Below, piece after piece: positions 52,493-60,607 of a stretch of DNA of 64,000 nucleotides. The stretch is taken from positions 7,254,001-7,318,000 of the forward strand of contig NC_013131.1 in NCBI RefSeq assembly GCF_000024025.1, read 5' to 3'. The notes under the pieces are model-generated. The model saw nothing but the letters and a program-made list of their open reading frames with translations. It had not been told where the DNA came from and searched no databases. Made by a program: the position numbers and the translations under genes. The first letter of the stretch is position 1. Each line of letters opens with the position of its first letter. This DNA is from Catenulispora acidiphila DSM 44928. Lineage in GTDB: Bacteria > Actinomycetota > Actinomycetes > Streptomycetales > Catenulisporaceae.

Positions 52493-54302
52493 TCTCCTGG
52501 ACCGCCTGGCTCTCCGGTTCCGCCGCCGGCGGGATCGGAGGCCAGAAGGTGCCGTGGGCGCTCATCGCCGCCGGCATGTAGCGCCAGTCCTGGTTGTCCG
52601 CGAACAGGATGTCGCGGATGCCGCTGCGGCCGCGGCGCAGACCGTCGCGCCGGCTCTCCAGAGCCCACTTGAGGGCCTCACGGGCGTAGGTGCGCAAGGG
52701 GAACGTGCAGTTCTCCTTCCACGCCTCGCTGCCGTGCCGGCGGTACCAGTTGACGTGGCGCACGCCGGACAGCAGCGTGAACGTCGCCGTGGCACCCTGC
52801 GCCGGGTCGCCGAAGCCCATGTACTTGGGCACGAAGTCCAGGTTTCCCAGCCGCTGGAAGATACGGCGGCCGGCCTCTTCATGGGTGATCTCGCCGCGGG
52901 TGGCGGCCTCGATCTCGTCCTGCGAGCCGCGCATCGTCTCCACGACGTTGGGCAGGTGGCTGCCCAGCACGCCGATCCGCCCCGGCTCGGTGGTCTTCGC
53001 CAGGTGCGAGGGATCGCCGGATTGCAGATAGCGGATCAGCAGCGACAGCGGACCGAACGCGCCGAGCATGTTGCCCAGCGCCCAGTTGCGGTTCCAGGCG
53101 TTCCAGGTGTCGTAGCTGGCGAAGGAGTCGAAGGCTCCTGAGACGATCATGTCGTAGTGGTCGAACCCGGTGTTCACCACGTCCTCGACGAACTGGAACC
53201 GCTCGGTGGCGAAGTCGTCCTCGCGCACCGCCGCCAGCAGCTGCTCGGCGATCAGGTCCACGGCCACGGTCAGCACCGACATGCCCGAGGAGAACAGCGG
53301 GTCGACGAACGCCGCGGCGTGCGGCAGCTGGAGCACCCGCGGGCCGAGGATGTGCGGCGAGGAGTACTGCAGGCGTCCCGAGCCGATCCAGGGCCGGGCG
53401 GCCACGGCGCTGTCGAAGTGCCGCCGGATCGTCGGGTACCGGGAGATGATGTCGCGGAACTCCTCCTCCGGCGCCCCCTGGGCGTCAGGGTGCTTACGCC
53501 GGTCGAGCATCATGCCCACGCTGGTCAGCGGGTTGGTCGCCTGCCGGTGGTTGTTGAACGGGATGACCCAGATCCAGCCGCCGTCGAAGATGTGGTGCAT
53601 GGTCGACTGGCCCAGCGGCGAGGGCACGCCGCGGCGCTGCGGGTCCGGCAGCAGCAGGTCGGCGCTGGGGACGTTCATCATGTGCGTGTAGAGCGTCCGG
53701 GTGTCGGTCTTGAAGCGCGGCGTCTCGTCGCGCAGCCCCAGCTGGTCGGAGACCATGGAGCGCATCCCGGCGGCGTCGATGAGGTACTTGGCCTTGAAGC
53801 TGACGCCGCCGGCGGCGTGCAGCTCGACCTCGTCCTCGCCGAACTTGATGTCCTCGATGCGGGTGCCCTGGCGGAAGTGCGCGCCGTATTGGATCGACAG
53901 CGCCGCCAGGTAGGCGTCCACGTCCTGGCGGAACAGGTGCGAGTCCGGGCCGATCGGCGGGGTCAGGGTCGGCAGCTGGTTCACCTCGCCGGCCCGGTGC
54001 TCCTCGCCCTCGCTGTGGTACATGAAGCTGAAGGAGCGCTTCACGCCGCAGTTGCTGCTCACCCGGTCGCGCAGCTGGTGGAACGCGCCGATCCAGCCGA
54101 TCTCGGGCACGCCGTACTTCTCGCCGATGATCCGCAGCCGGATCCCGGTCTCCGGGATGAGCGACTCGCCGATGGTGAACCGGGGGTGCGTCGCCCCCTC
54201 CAGTAGCAATGTCCTGACACCGTGTTTCGCCAGGATGCATGCCAGCATCGAACCGCCGATCCCCGATCCGAGGATGGCCACGTCATAACGGTCTTCGCTC
54301 AC
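52482..54302 (-). CDS. FAD-dependent halogenase-like enzyme (enediyne locus)
   Basis: The 606-residue flavoprotein has the FAD motif GSGIGGSM (12-19), the conserved Lys88 region CGVKRSFSF and the halogenase motif WxWxIP as WIWVIP (243-248). PLFSSGMSVLTVAVDLIAEQLL and the long C-terminal part match the tryptophan-halogenase superfamily. It may chlorinate or oxidise a pathway intermediate; enediyne clusters contain both halogenases and related oxidoreductases. GTG 54302 is the best start, directly ahead of the DRYDVAILGSG strand; the longer frame adds 68 residues unlike the family. Flavin could come from the reductase at 43910-44461. Confidence 0.88.
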   Translation of the reverse strand: MSEDRYDVAILGSGIGGSMLACILAKHGVRTLLLEGATHPRFTIGESLIPETGIRLRIIGEKYGVPEIGWIGAFHQLRDRVSSNCGVKRSFSFMYHSEGEEHRAGEVNQLPTLTPPIGPDSHLFRQDVDAYLAALSIQYGAHFRQGTRIEDIKFGEDEVELHAAGGVSFKAKYLIDAAGMRSMVSDQLGLRDETPRFKTDTRTLYTHMMNVPSADLLLPDPQRRGVPSPLGQSTMHHIFDGGWIWVIPFNNHRQATNPLTSVGMMLDRRKHPDAQGAPEEEFRDIISRYPTIRRHFDSAVAARPWIGSGRLQYSSPHILGPRVLQLPHAAAFVDPLFSSGMSVLTVAVDLIAEQLLAAVREDDFATERFQFVEDVVNTGFDHYDMIVSGAFDSFASYDTWNAWNRNWALGNMLGAFGPLSLLIRYLQSGDPSHLAKTTEPGRIGVLGSHLPNVVETMRGSQDEIEAATRGEITHEEAGRRIFQRLGNLDFVPKYMGFGDPAQGATATFTLLSGVRHVNWYRRHGSEAWKENCTFPLRTYAREALKWALESRRDGLRRGRSGIRDILFADNQDWRYMPAAMSAHGTFWPPIPPAAEPESQAVQEITA

Positions 54303-54491
54303 GGATACCTCAACCTCACTGTGCGGGAAGCGACAGGAACGGATCTGACAGACCCTGGTCCCTTCAGCGTGTCCAAGCCGCCCCGCGAAGCCTTCTCCGG
54401 CGTTGCCCGGCACTGGGCACGCTCGGAGAAGACACCGGAACGCCCCGCGCGCAGGATGTCTCTTGCTTCGGACGCACTTCTTCGTCCGCTC

Positions 54492-54535
54492 CATCGACCG
54501 CCCCATCGACCGCTCATCGACCGCTCATCGACCGC
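54492..54535. repeat. Four copies of CATCGACCGC at 11-12 bp period
   Basis: The word starts at 54492, 54504, 54515 and 54526, immediately before the ribosome site of a small plus-strand frame. The rest of 54303-54554 holds no supported gene. The regular spacing suggests slippage or an operator array on one helix face. Confidence 0.6.
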
Positions 54536-54554
54536 GCAGGAGGCACCGGCTCAC

Positions 54555-54755
54555 ATGGCGACCACATCCGCGTGGCTGACGCCGCACCACGGGCGGCGGA
54601 TCGTGCGGCTTATCGGGATGCCGGCCGGGCTGCTGATCGCACGGTACGGCGCGGCGGCCGCCGCGGTGCCGGGCGGCGGGTCGGTTGCCGGGCGCGGTGC
54701 GGTGCCCTCGACCGCGCAGACCGCGGTCAGTGGGCGCGGCATGCCAGACCCCTGA
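54555..54755 (+). CDS. Possible small protein, 66 residues
   Basis: The frame opens at ATG 54555 with AGGAGG 11 bases upstream. It contains VRLIGMPAGLLIARYGAAAAAV, a short hydrophobic stretch, then a Gly/Ala/Ser-rich tail. No family is recognised and codon composition is only moderately gene-like. It lies in the gap between the halogenase-like and AraC genes. It may be a real short membrane peptide of the locus or a chance frame. Confidence 0.35.
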   Translation: MATTSAWLTPHHGRRIVRLIGMPAGLLIARYGAAAAAVPGGGSVAGRGAVPSTAQTAVSGRGMPDP

Positions 54756-54911
54756 TGACAGGCTTCGGCGAAGGCCCGGAGCCAGTGCTCCGAACCCTCG
54801 CCGGACAAAGGCCGATCAGAGCGCCGGACCCGAACGAGTCGGGGGAAGGGAACCGGTCTCAGCGTCGGCGGACGGCTCTTCTGCGTCGCGGCCGCGTGGG
54901 GCGGCCGTTCT

Positions 54912-55709
54912 TCAGGACACGGCGTCCGCCTGGCCGCCGACGGCCACCAGCGCGCCGGCCGGCGACGTCCCGGCGTTGTCCAGTTCGGGCAGCGCCATCA
55001 GGATCGGGAGGTCCAGGATCGTGGCGGCGCGCAGGAGGATGTCGAGCTTGACCGTGCCCTCGTCCGGGCCCACCGTCACCTTCTCCCCCGGGCCGAGGAA
55101 GCGCGGCTGCCGGGCCCACGGCCGCGGGTCCACCCGCCCCGTGCGGACCGTCGCGGCGCGCACGTACCAGCTGCCGGCGGGCACACCGCGCACCGTGTAC
55201 GTCCCCGAGCCGTCGACGATGTCGCAGGCGACCGGCGTCCCCTCGATCGCCGGGCTGGGGAACAGCCCGACGTAGGTCCGCGTGTCGCACTCGTTCTCCG
55301 GGACCACCGCGGCTCCGGTCACCTCCCCGGTCCAGCCCTGGGGCAGGACCGGCACCATGTCGAACACCTGGTGCCCGCCGGCCTGCGACTTGGCCCGGTA
55401 GCGCCCCGGCGAGGCGCCGACGCTGCCGCTGAACCGGCTGGTGAACGTCCCCAGGCTGTTGTAGCCGACCTGGTAGGCGATCTCGGTCACGCTCATCCGC
55501 GTCTGGAGCAGCAGGTGCTTGGCCTTGAACACCCTGATGGCCGACAGGAACCGCCCCGGCGAGGTCCCGGTCATGGTCCGGAACACCCGCGAGAAGTGGA
55601 ACTTGCTCATGATCGCCGAGTCGGCGATCTCGTCCAGCGACAAGGGTTCGGGATACCGGTTCCACATCGTGGCTATGGCTTGTTCGATCGCTAGCTGTCT
55701 CAGGTCCAC
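54912..55709 (-). CDS. AraC-family regulator with C-terminal accessory domain
   Basis: The DNA-binding part is at the N-terminus (residues 1-110): SLDEIADSAIMSKFHFSRVFRTMTG and VTEIAYQVGYNSLGTFTSRFSGSVGASPGRYR, two helix-turn-helix units. The remaining 150 residues contain DIVDGSGTYTVRGVPAGSWYVRAATV, a beta-sandwich-like stretch of the kind found in a group of actinomycete AraC proteins near enediyne and other clusters. The total is 265 residues. GTG 55709 lies four bases after the stop of a small frame, so translation may be coupled. It is the most likely pathway-specific activator of locus C. Confidence 0.88.
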   Translation of the reverse strand: MDLRQLAIEQAIATMWNRYPEPLSLDEIADSAIMSKFHFSRVFRTMTGTSPGRFLSAIRVFKAKHLLLQTRMSVTEIAYQVGYNSLGTFTSRFSGSVGASPGRYRAKSQAGGHQVFDMVPVLPQGWTGEVTGAAVVPENECDTRTYVGLFPSPAIEGTPVACDIVDGSGTYTVRGVPAGSWYVRAATVRTGRVDPRPWARQPRFLGPGEKVTVGPDEGTVKLDILLRAATILDLPILMALPELDNAGTSPAGALVAVGGQADAVS

Positions 55710-55713
55710 CGTC

Positions 55714-55890
55714 TCAAGTCTCCTGTGCTCCGTGCCAGGCGAGAACTGGTATCAGGGCGCCACCGCGGGCCCGTCGCGGCCGACCGCCCGCGCACGAAAG
55801 GATCGAAGCCGCCGCGATCTGCGACGGCTCCCGGATGGTCCGGCTGCCCCGGGTCGGCGAGCGCGCCGGCGCCTTGGCCTGTGAACTCAT
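55714..55890 (-). CDS. Possible 58-residue peptide coupled to the AraC gene
   Basis: ATG 55890 is preceded by AAGGAGGGGAACAC, one of the best ribosome sites in the window. The product is basic (APARSPTRGSRTIREP) and has no known domain. It ends four bases before the AraC start, and the AraC ribosome site lies inside it. It could be a leader peptide that controls AraC translation, or a real small protein. Confidence 0.45.
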   Translation of the reverse strand: MSSQAKAPARSPTRGSRTIREPSQIAAASILSCAGGRPRRARGGALIPVLAWHGAQET

Positions 55891-56260
55891 GTGTTCCCCT
55901 CCTTCGTCGGCCTCCCCGGGGAGAGGCATCCACCCCGGCGACGCCAGCGGAGTCCGAACGGCCGTCGACGGCGTACTGGAAGGTCGCGGACATCGCGCAT
56001 GATCCGGCCCTTCCAGGCATTCTTGAGCAAGACTCCGCCAAGGCTTTTTCTGAGTATCAGCGGCCTGACGAACATACGACTTCTCCGCGCTTGCCCACCT
56101 GACGAAACGCACACTCTTGGTGGCTCTGTATCACCACCGGCATCATTGTCAATCCGCTGTTTGTACCCTCGCCGATGGGGGTGTTGTCATGTCAGTATCG
56201 GAAGAGCGGGACAAGTGCCCCCAGGGTCCGCTGAACTAAAGTGGCAGTCCTCAATGGCGT

Positions 56261-56282
56261 ACATTATCGCGCCGTATAATGT
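56261..56282. promoter_or_regulatory. Perfect 7-bp dyad ACATTAT-N8-ATAATGT
   Basis: The dyad lies in the 548-bp gap 55891-56438, which holds no other supported feature. It includes TATAAT at 56275-56280, a perfect -10 box. It is 157 bp before the plus-strand reductase gene and about 370 bp before the 58-residue frame. The shape fits a TetR-type operator overlapping a promoter. Confidence 0.6.
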
Positions 56283-56438
56283 TTAATTCACTTCTGCGAG
56301 CGTTCGCACATGGTTTCGCTTTTGCCCCAGATTGCGACTCCTGCGGCCGAGCGCGGTTAGTTTCGGCCTCCGGCCGGGTCTCCATATACGACGGCGGGTC
56401 CGAAACGGGCCCAAGCCGCGAGTAAGAGGAGGCGCGAC

Positions 56439-56972
56439 GTGCGTACGTTGATCGTGAGCAGCCTGGTGACCGCCGACGGCATCCACGGCGATCCCCAGTT
56501 GTGGGCCGGAGAGTACTCGGATGAGGAGGCCGTCGAGCAGTGGCTCGGCGCGTTGAAGAAGAGCGACGCGTTCTTGATGGGCAAGAACACCTACGAGTTG
56601 TTCGTGCAGATGTGGGGCACTCCCGAGGGTCCGTACCTCGAGCGTCTTCACGAAATGCCCAAGTATGTCTACTCATCCACGCTGACGTCGGCGGACTGGG
56701 CCAACACGACGATCGTCTCCGGCGACGCCGTGGCCGCCGTGCGGGAGCTGAAGGAGCAGGGCGACGGGGACCTGATGGTCTACGGCTACGGCCGGCTGTC
56801 GCAGGCACTGCTGGAGGCCGGGCTGGTCGACCGGCTGGACTTCACGGTGAACCCGGTCGTGTTCGGCAGCGGGACCCCGCTGTTCCGCCCGGGCAAGCGC
56901 GTGAATCTGCGGCTGGACTCCGTCAGCCGGCGGGGCAACGGCGCGGTCGCGCTGTCGTACGTGCCCGCGTGA
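56439..56972 (+). CDS. Dihydrofolate-reductase-family protein (RibD C-terminal type)
   Basis: The 177-residue protein reads VSSLVTADGIHGDPQLW, DAFLMGKNTYELF, KYVYSSTLTSADWANTTIVSGD and DLMVYGYGRLSQALLEAGLVDRL, the YyaP/RibD_C pattern that binds NADPH. GTG 56439 has AGAGGAGG upstream. The substrate is unknown; these proteins are common in actinomycetes and are often unlinked to folate. It is preceded by a promoter-like dyad and may be regulated with locus C. Confidence 0.88.
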   Translation: MRTLIVSSLVTADGIHGDPQLWAGEYSDEEAVEQWLGALKKSDAFLMGKNTYELFVQMWGTPEGPYLERLHEMPKYVYSSTLTSADWANTTIVSGDAVAAVRELKEQGDGDLMVYGYGRLSQALLEAGLVDRLDFTVNPVVFGSGTPLFRPGKRVNLRLDSVSRRGNGAVALSYVPA

Positions 56973-57078
56973 CGCGGTAGCGAGCAGCCGCTGCCGCTAC
57001 CGGGAAATACCGGGAACGCCGAAAGGCACAGTCGTGGGTGGGGCCCGCCCACGACTGCGCCGTCTGAGGAGGGCGCGG

Positions 57079-57831
57079 TCAGCCCAGGGGGTTGAGCCCG
57101 TTCGGGCCGACCATGTAGGCGGGCTGGTCGAGGGACTCGTCGGCGGCCAGGTCGACGATCGCCTTGCCGACGTGCTCGGTGGTCAGCTCCGGGCCCATAC
57201 GCTCCAGGAACGCGGACACCGGGATGCCCATCCGGTCGGCGTAGGCCTGGGCGCCGGCCGCGCCGAGCTGGGTGGCCGCGCTCAGGCCCGGCAGCACGCT
57301 GACGAAGCGGATGCCCAGCGACCCGGCCTGCGCCTCGCCGGCCGCGTAGGCGCTGATGAACTTCACGGTGGCCTTGGCTCCGGCGTAGCCGCCGCTCATC
57401 GGCGAGCCGCCGATCGCCGCCGCGCTGGAGAAGGAGATCACGGTGCTGCCGGGCGCCAGCGGCTTCAGCAGCGCCTCGCGGGACCAGTTGAACGCCTGCC
57501 GGACGTCCATGTCCCAGTTCAGGTTGAAGGTCTCCCAGGTGTGCATCTGCAGCGGACGCGGCAAGGGCAGCGCGCCGGCGTTGAGCACCAGGGTGTCCGG
57601 GCTGTAGGTGGCCAGCAACCGGCCGGCCAGGACCGGGTCGGCGGCGTCGCCGACCACCGGGGTCACCGCGTCGCCGGCCTGCTCCCGCAGCTGCTCCAGC
57701 GCGGCGCCGTCCCGGGCCACCGCGACGACCTTCGCGCCGGCCTGCGCGAGCGAGGCGGCGATACTGCGGCCGAAGCCCCGGCTGGCACCAGTGACGATGG
57801 CCGTGGTTCCCGTGAGATCACGAGTCGTCAT
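57079..57831 (-). CDS. Short-chain dehydrogenase/reductase
   Basis: The 250-residue classical SDR has TGASRGFG (15-22), NAG (84-86), Ser135/136 in SFSSAAA, and the catalytic pair Tyr149 and Lys153 in YAGAK. ATG 57831 is used; the longer frame reads through upstream DNA. It reduces or oxidises a carbonyl with NAD(P)H. Position inside the enediyne locus suggests a tailoring role, but SDRs are too common to be sure. It is convergent to the reductase gene. Confidence 0.88.
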   Translation of the reverse strand: MTTRDLTGTTAIVTGASRGFGRSIAASLAQAGAKVVAVARDGAALEQLREQAGDAVTPVVGDAADPVLAGRLLATYSPDTLVLNAGALPLPRPLQMHTWETFNLNWDMDVRQAFNWSREALLKPLAPGSTVISFSSAAAIGGSPMSGGYAGAKATVKFISAYAAGEAQAGSLGIRFVSVLPGLSAATQLGAAGAQAYADRMGIPVSAFLERMGPELTTEHVGKAIVDLAADESLDQPAYMVGPNGLNPLG

Positions 57832-58261
57832 CGAAATTCTCCTTACAGTTGGGCGGGCGAGGCCGAACGCCCGATCCGGGATGACCGCACGAGGCCTCTG
57901 CAATAAAGACCCGGCCCGGCACACAGACTCACCGCGTTGCGCCGACCGGGTGACGCCGGCGCGCCGATATCCGCAGGTCCGGAGAAGCAGTGGGTGAACA
58001 GTGACGGAAATATCCCCCTGAGGTCGGTCAGGCACTTCCGCACCACCGGTAGCCGAGTGCCGGACGCGATACCAGTGGCGATCGTGACTGGCGCAGTCGG
58101 CACTTCTTTGTGCTCGGAGCCGCCGCGCGGCTGCGGGTTTGTCAGGGGGTTTTCGGCCAAGTCTGGCCCGCGTGCCGCAACGCATGTTTCGAAGAAGCCG
58201 CACCCCACGGCGCCGGCTTAGCATCGACACAACTTGGTAGCCGTGCCGGGCGATCCGAGGG

Positions 58262-58310
58262 ATCAGGGCTCTGTCGGCGAAGGTCCCCTCCGCGCCGACA
58301 GAGTCCTGAT
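58262..58310. repeat. 18-bp inverted repeat with 13-base loop
   Basis: Arms 58262-58279 and 58293-58310 pair fully if one G-T wobble is allowed. It lies 150 bases upstream of the DUF1702 gene. It may be a transcription attenuator, a terminator of unseen antisense RNA, or a mobile-element end. Confidence 0.7.
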
Positions 58311-58323
58311 TGACGTGTCTGCC

Positions 58324-58360
58324 CCTGTCCAGCCTGTCCAAGCCTGTCCGAGCCTGTCCA
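58324..58360. repeat. AGCCTGTCCR tandem repeat
   Basis: About four copies of a 10-bp unit follow the inverted repeat directly. No coding value; probably slippage DNA in the upstream region of the DUF1702 gene. Confidence 0.6.
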
Positions 58361-58459
58361 GCCTCGGCAAGCTGCGAGAAGTGCCGGTGGGGCGGGAGCG
58401 GCGATCATGCTACGGAAAGCGGGACAAACCCGATATCACCTCGCCGAGAGGGGCATCCT

Positions 58460-59446
58460 GTGGCCGGCATGTGGGCGGCGGCGCGGCGACGCGTTCTGAC
58501 ACCCAGCACCTCGCAGACGAAGCTGGCGCGACGCGGCTTCCATGAGAAGAGTCCGGAGGCCAAGGAACAGCTGGAGAGTGCCGGCGCGATGTTCCTGGCC
58601 GGATACGCGCTCGCGGCGGAGGCCGGGCACGCTTGGGAGGCCGAGAGCGGGTTGCAGACGTTGCCGCGGGCGTACCGCGGCTTCGCTTATGAGGGCGCCG
58701 GGATGGGGTTCGCTGTTCGGGACGCCATCGCGCCGCGGCGCCGACATATGACCGCCGACCTCATCGACGGCCGGGGCGCGGACCACGTGTACATGATCTA
58801 CGTGGGCGTCGGGTGGGCGCTGGGTCGGCTTCCGCGTGCCCTGTGGGGGCGGATGACCGACAACCTGACCGATCCGGTGCTGCGCTGGCTCGTCCTGGAC
58901 GGCTACGGCTTCCACCAGGCGTACTTCCACACCGAGAAGTACGTGAACCGGCAGTTCGCCCCGACCGATTTCCCCTGGCCGCAGGCCGGTCCCGCGGCTT
59001 ATGCCAACCGGGTCATCGACCAGGGCATCGGCCGGGCGATGTGGTTCGTGCACGGCGCCGACCCGGACCGGCTCGCCGACGCCGTCGACTCCTTCCCCGA
59101 AGCGCGGCGTGCCGACCTGTACGCCGGCTCCGCCCTGGCCGTCACGTACGCCGGCGGGCTGGACGAGGCCGAGCTGCGGGTGTTCAAGCAGCGGGCCCAC
59201 CGGTACGCGCCGCAGATCGCACAAGCCAGTGCGTTCGCCGCCACAGCCCGCGTGCAGGCCGGGAATCAGACCCCGCATACGGCACTGGCGACCGACGTGC
59301 TGGCCGGTGTGGCGCCCGATGAGGCGGCGCGCGTGTGCCTCGGAGCGTTCCCCGACGCCGGCGAGCGCACCGCGGCCGGGGAGCCGGCGTTCGAGGTGTG
59401 GCGGCAGCGGATCGCCGCGGCGCTGGGCGTGCCGTTGACGACGTGA
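58460..59446 (+). CDS. DUF1702 enediyne-cassette protein (E5/UnbL type)
   Basis: The 328-residue protein matches DUF1702, a family found in enediyne cassettes and named E5 or UnbL there. Conserved stretches are YRGFAYEGAGMGFAVRDAI, HVYMIYVGVGWALGRLPR, DGYGFHQAYFHTEKYV, RVIDQGIGRAMWFVHGADP and FPEARRADLYAGSALAVTYAGG. GTG 58460 has GAGAGGGG six bases upstream; the longer frame to 58310 is Cys/Ser-rich and not family-like. Its reaction is unknown. Unlike usual cassettes it is convergent to, not co-transcribed with, the UnbU gene. Confidence 0.88.
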   Translation: MAGMWAAARRRVLTPSTSQTKLARRGFHEKSPEAKEQLESAGAMFLAGYALAAEAGHAWEAESGLQTLPRAYRGFAYEGAGMGFAVRDAIAPRRRHMTADLIDGRGADHVYMIYVGVGWALGRLPRALWGRMTDNLTDPVLRWLVLDGYGFHQAYFHTEKYVNRQFAPTDFPWPQAGPAAYANRVIDQGIGRAMWFVHGADPDRLADAVDSFPEARRADLYAGSALAVTYAGGLDEAELRVFKQRAHRYAPQIAQASAFAATARVQAGNQTPHTALATDVLAGVAPDEAARVCLGAFPDAGERTAAGEPAFEVWRQRIAAALGVPLTT

Positions 59447-59537
59447 GGCAGCTCCGCGGGCACTGATTCGGCTCCGCCGCGTTCCACAGACGACGAATAC
59501 CAGAACGAACAACGGAACGAACAACAGAACACAGATA

Positions 59538-59571
59538 AGCGCCCGGCTGGTCCGAAGACCAGCCGGGCGCT
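59538..59571. terminator. Bidirectional terminator, 15-bp stem
   Basis: A perfect stem (59538-59552 with 59557-59571) around CGAA lies between the convergent DUF1702 and UnbU genes. T-rich sequence follows on the plus side. Confidence 0.85.
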
Positions 59572-59587
59572 TGTTTCGCGCCGCGGG

Positions 59588-60607
59588 TCAGGCAGCCGAG
59601 GGCAGGCTGGCAGCGGCGACAGCCACCGCCTTGGCCTGCGTCGCGGCGGTCTGGGCCTTGCGCTTCTGGTAGAAGTGCACGCCCCACCACCCCAGACCGC
59701 GTGCCGCACACACGATCGCCGTGGCGAAGAACAGCGTGTAGACGACGTTCATCACCATCAGGATCCCGTAGACCGTGGCGACCGAGCCGCCGAACATGAA
59801 CTGCGCCCGGCCCTTGGACGGCGTGGTGCCCGGGTCGGAGATCATGTAGTTGCTGAACAGGACGAACGGCACGCCGGTCATCACGCCCAGCGCCGAGAAC
59901 AGCGACACGTTCCAGATCCAGTGGCGGACGAACGCCTGGATGGCGAACCCGCCGAGCCAGCCCACGATCAGCGCCGTGCGCTTGGTCAGCGCGGTGTTCA
60001 GCACCGTGCCGGAGATGGCGATGATCAGGGCGATCATGATGCGGAAGTACGTGTTCGCGTTCTCCGTGAACTCGTACGGCTGCGCCACCGCGACCCACCG
60101 GCTGAACACGATCAGGGTCACCGCGATGCCGAAGTTCGACGGGTTCATGTAGTGGCGCGTCCGGCCGGCGATCGGCGCCTGCAGGATGTACTTGCCGCTG
60201 ACGCCGACCATCACCCCGAAGATGACCGGGCCGATGTTGTCGTTGGTGTAGATCAGCATGTTGACGGCGAGCGCGGTGATGTGTGCCGGCAACAGGAACT
60301 CGTACACCCCGCGCATCCCCCGCCCCCGGTACCGGGGCGTCTGGCGCTGGGCCCAGCCCTGGATCGTGGACAGGGTCAGCTCGGTGGTGTAGGCCACCAG
60401 GATCGCGGTGATCGGGAAGATCCAGGCCTGCTCGAAGCCGAGCAGGGTGTAGCCGAAGATGTTGAAGATGCTGATCGAGAGCGCGAAGTTGCGCAGTGCT
60501 ATGTAGTGGACGTCCTTCGGCTTGGCCGCCGGCGCGGCGTTCGCCTGGCCCGGAGCTTGCGGCCCGGGCGCACCGGGCGCTCGTTGGTCGGAGACGGTCG
60601 CGGTCAT
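59588..60607 (-). CDS. unbU: RnfD-like membrane protein UnbU (enediyne E4-type)
   Basis: The 339-residue integral membrane protein has eight or more helices and RnfD-like stretches: YALRNFALSISIFNIFGYTLLGFEQAW-type N-terminus, IQGWAQRQTPRYRGRG, GRTRHYMNPSNFGIAVTL and FSNYMISDPGTTPSKGRAQ. RnfD subunits carry flavin and move electrons in the membrane; UnbU has the same fold and is kept in enediyne cassettes. ATG 60607 overlaps the UnbV stop by ATGA. Its role in core formation is not established. Confidence 0.9.
   Translation of the reverse strand: MTATVSDQRAPGAPGPQAPGQANAAPAAKPKDVHYIALRNFALSISIFNIFGYTLLGFEQAWIFPITAILVAYTTELTLSTIQGWAQRQTPRYRGRGMRGVYEFLLPAHITALAVNMLIYTNDNIGPVIFGVMVGVSGKYILQAPIAGRTRHYMNPSNFGIAVTLIVFSRWVAVAQPYEFTENANTYFRIMIALIIAISGTVLNTALTKRTALIVGWLGGFAIQAFVRHWIWNVSLFSALGVMTGVPFVLFSNYMISDPGTTPSKGRAQFMFGGSVATVYGILMVMNVVYTLFFATAIVCAARGLGWWGVHFYQKRKAQTAATQAKAVAVAAASLPSAA

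Larger units (their letters stand above)
57832..58459. promoter_or_regulatory. Gene-free region with long hairpin and short tandem repeats
   Basis: These 628 bp lie between the divergent SDR and DUF1702 genes. I support no gene here. It contains an 18-bp stem hairpin (58262-58310) and a 10-bp tandem repeat (58324-58360). Promoters for both flanking genes should lie here. Confidence 0.5.

Noticed and set aside
45364-52581. 2405-residue plus-strand frame opposite the PKS
   Set aside because: It is the antisense of the enediyne PKS, produced by GC-rich third positions, and has no domain.
55700-56041. Longer minus-strand frames upstream of the AraC gene
   Set aside because: No start signal better than the 58-residue frame and no recognisable domain.
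58310-58459. N-terminal extension of the DUF1702 protein
   Set aside because: Encoded by the CCTGTCC repeat region, Cys/Ser-rich, with no ribosome site; GTG 58460 has a good one.
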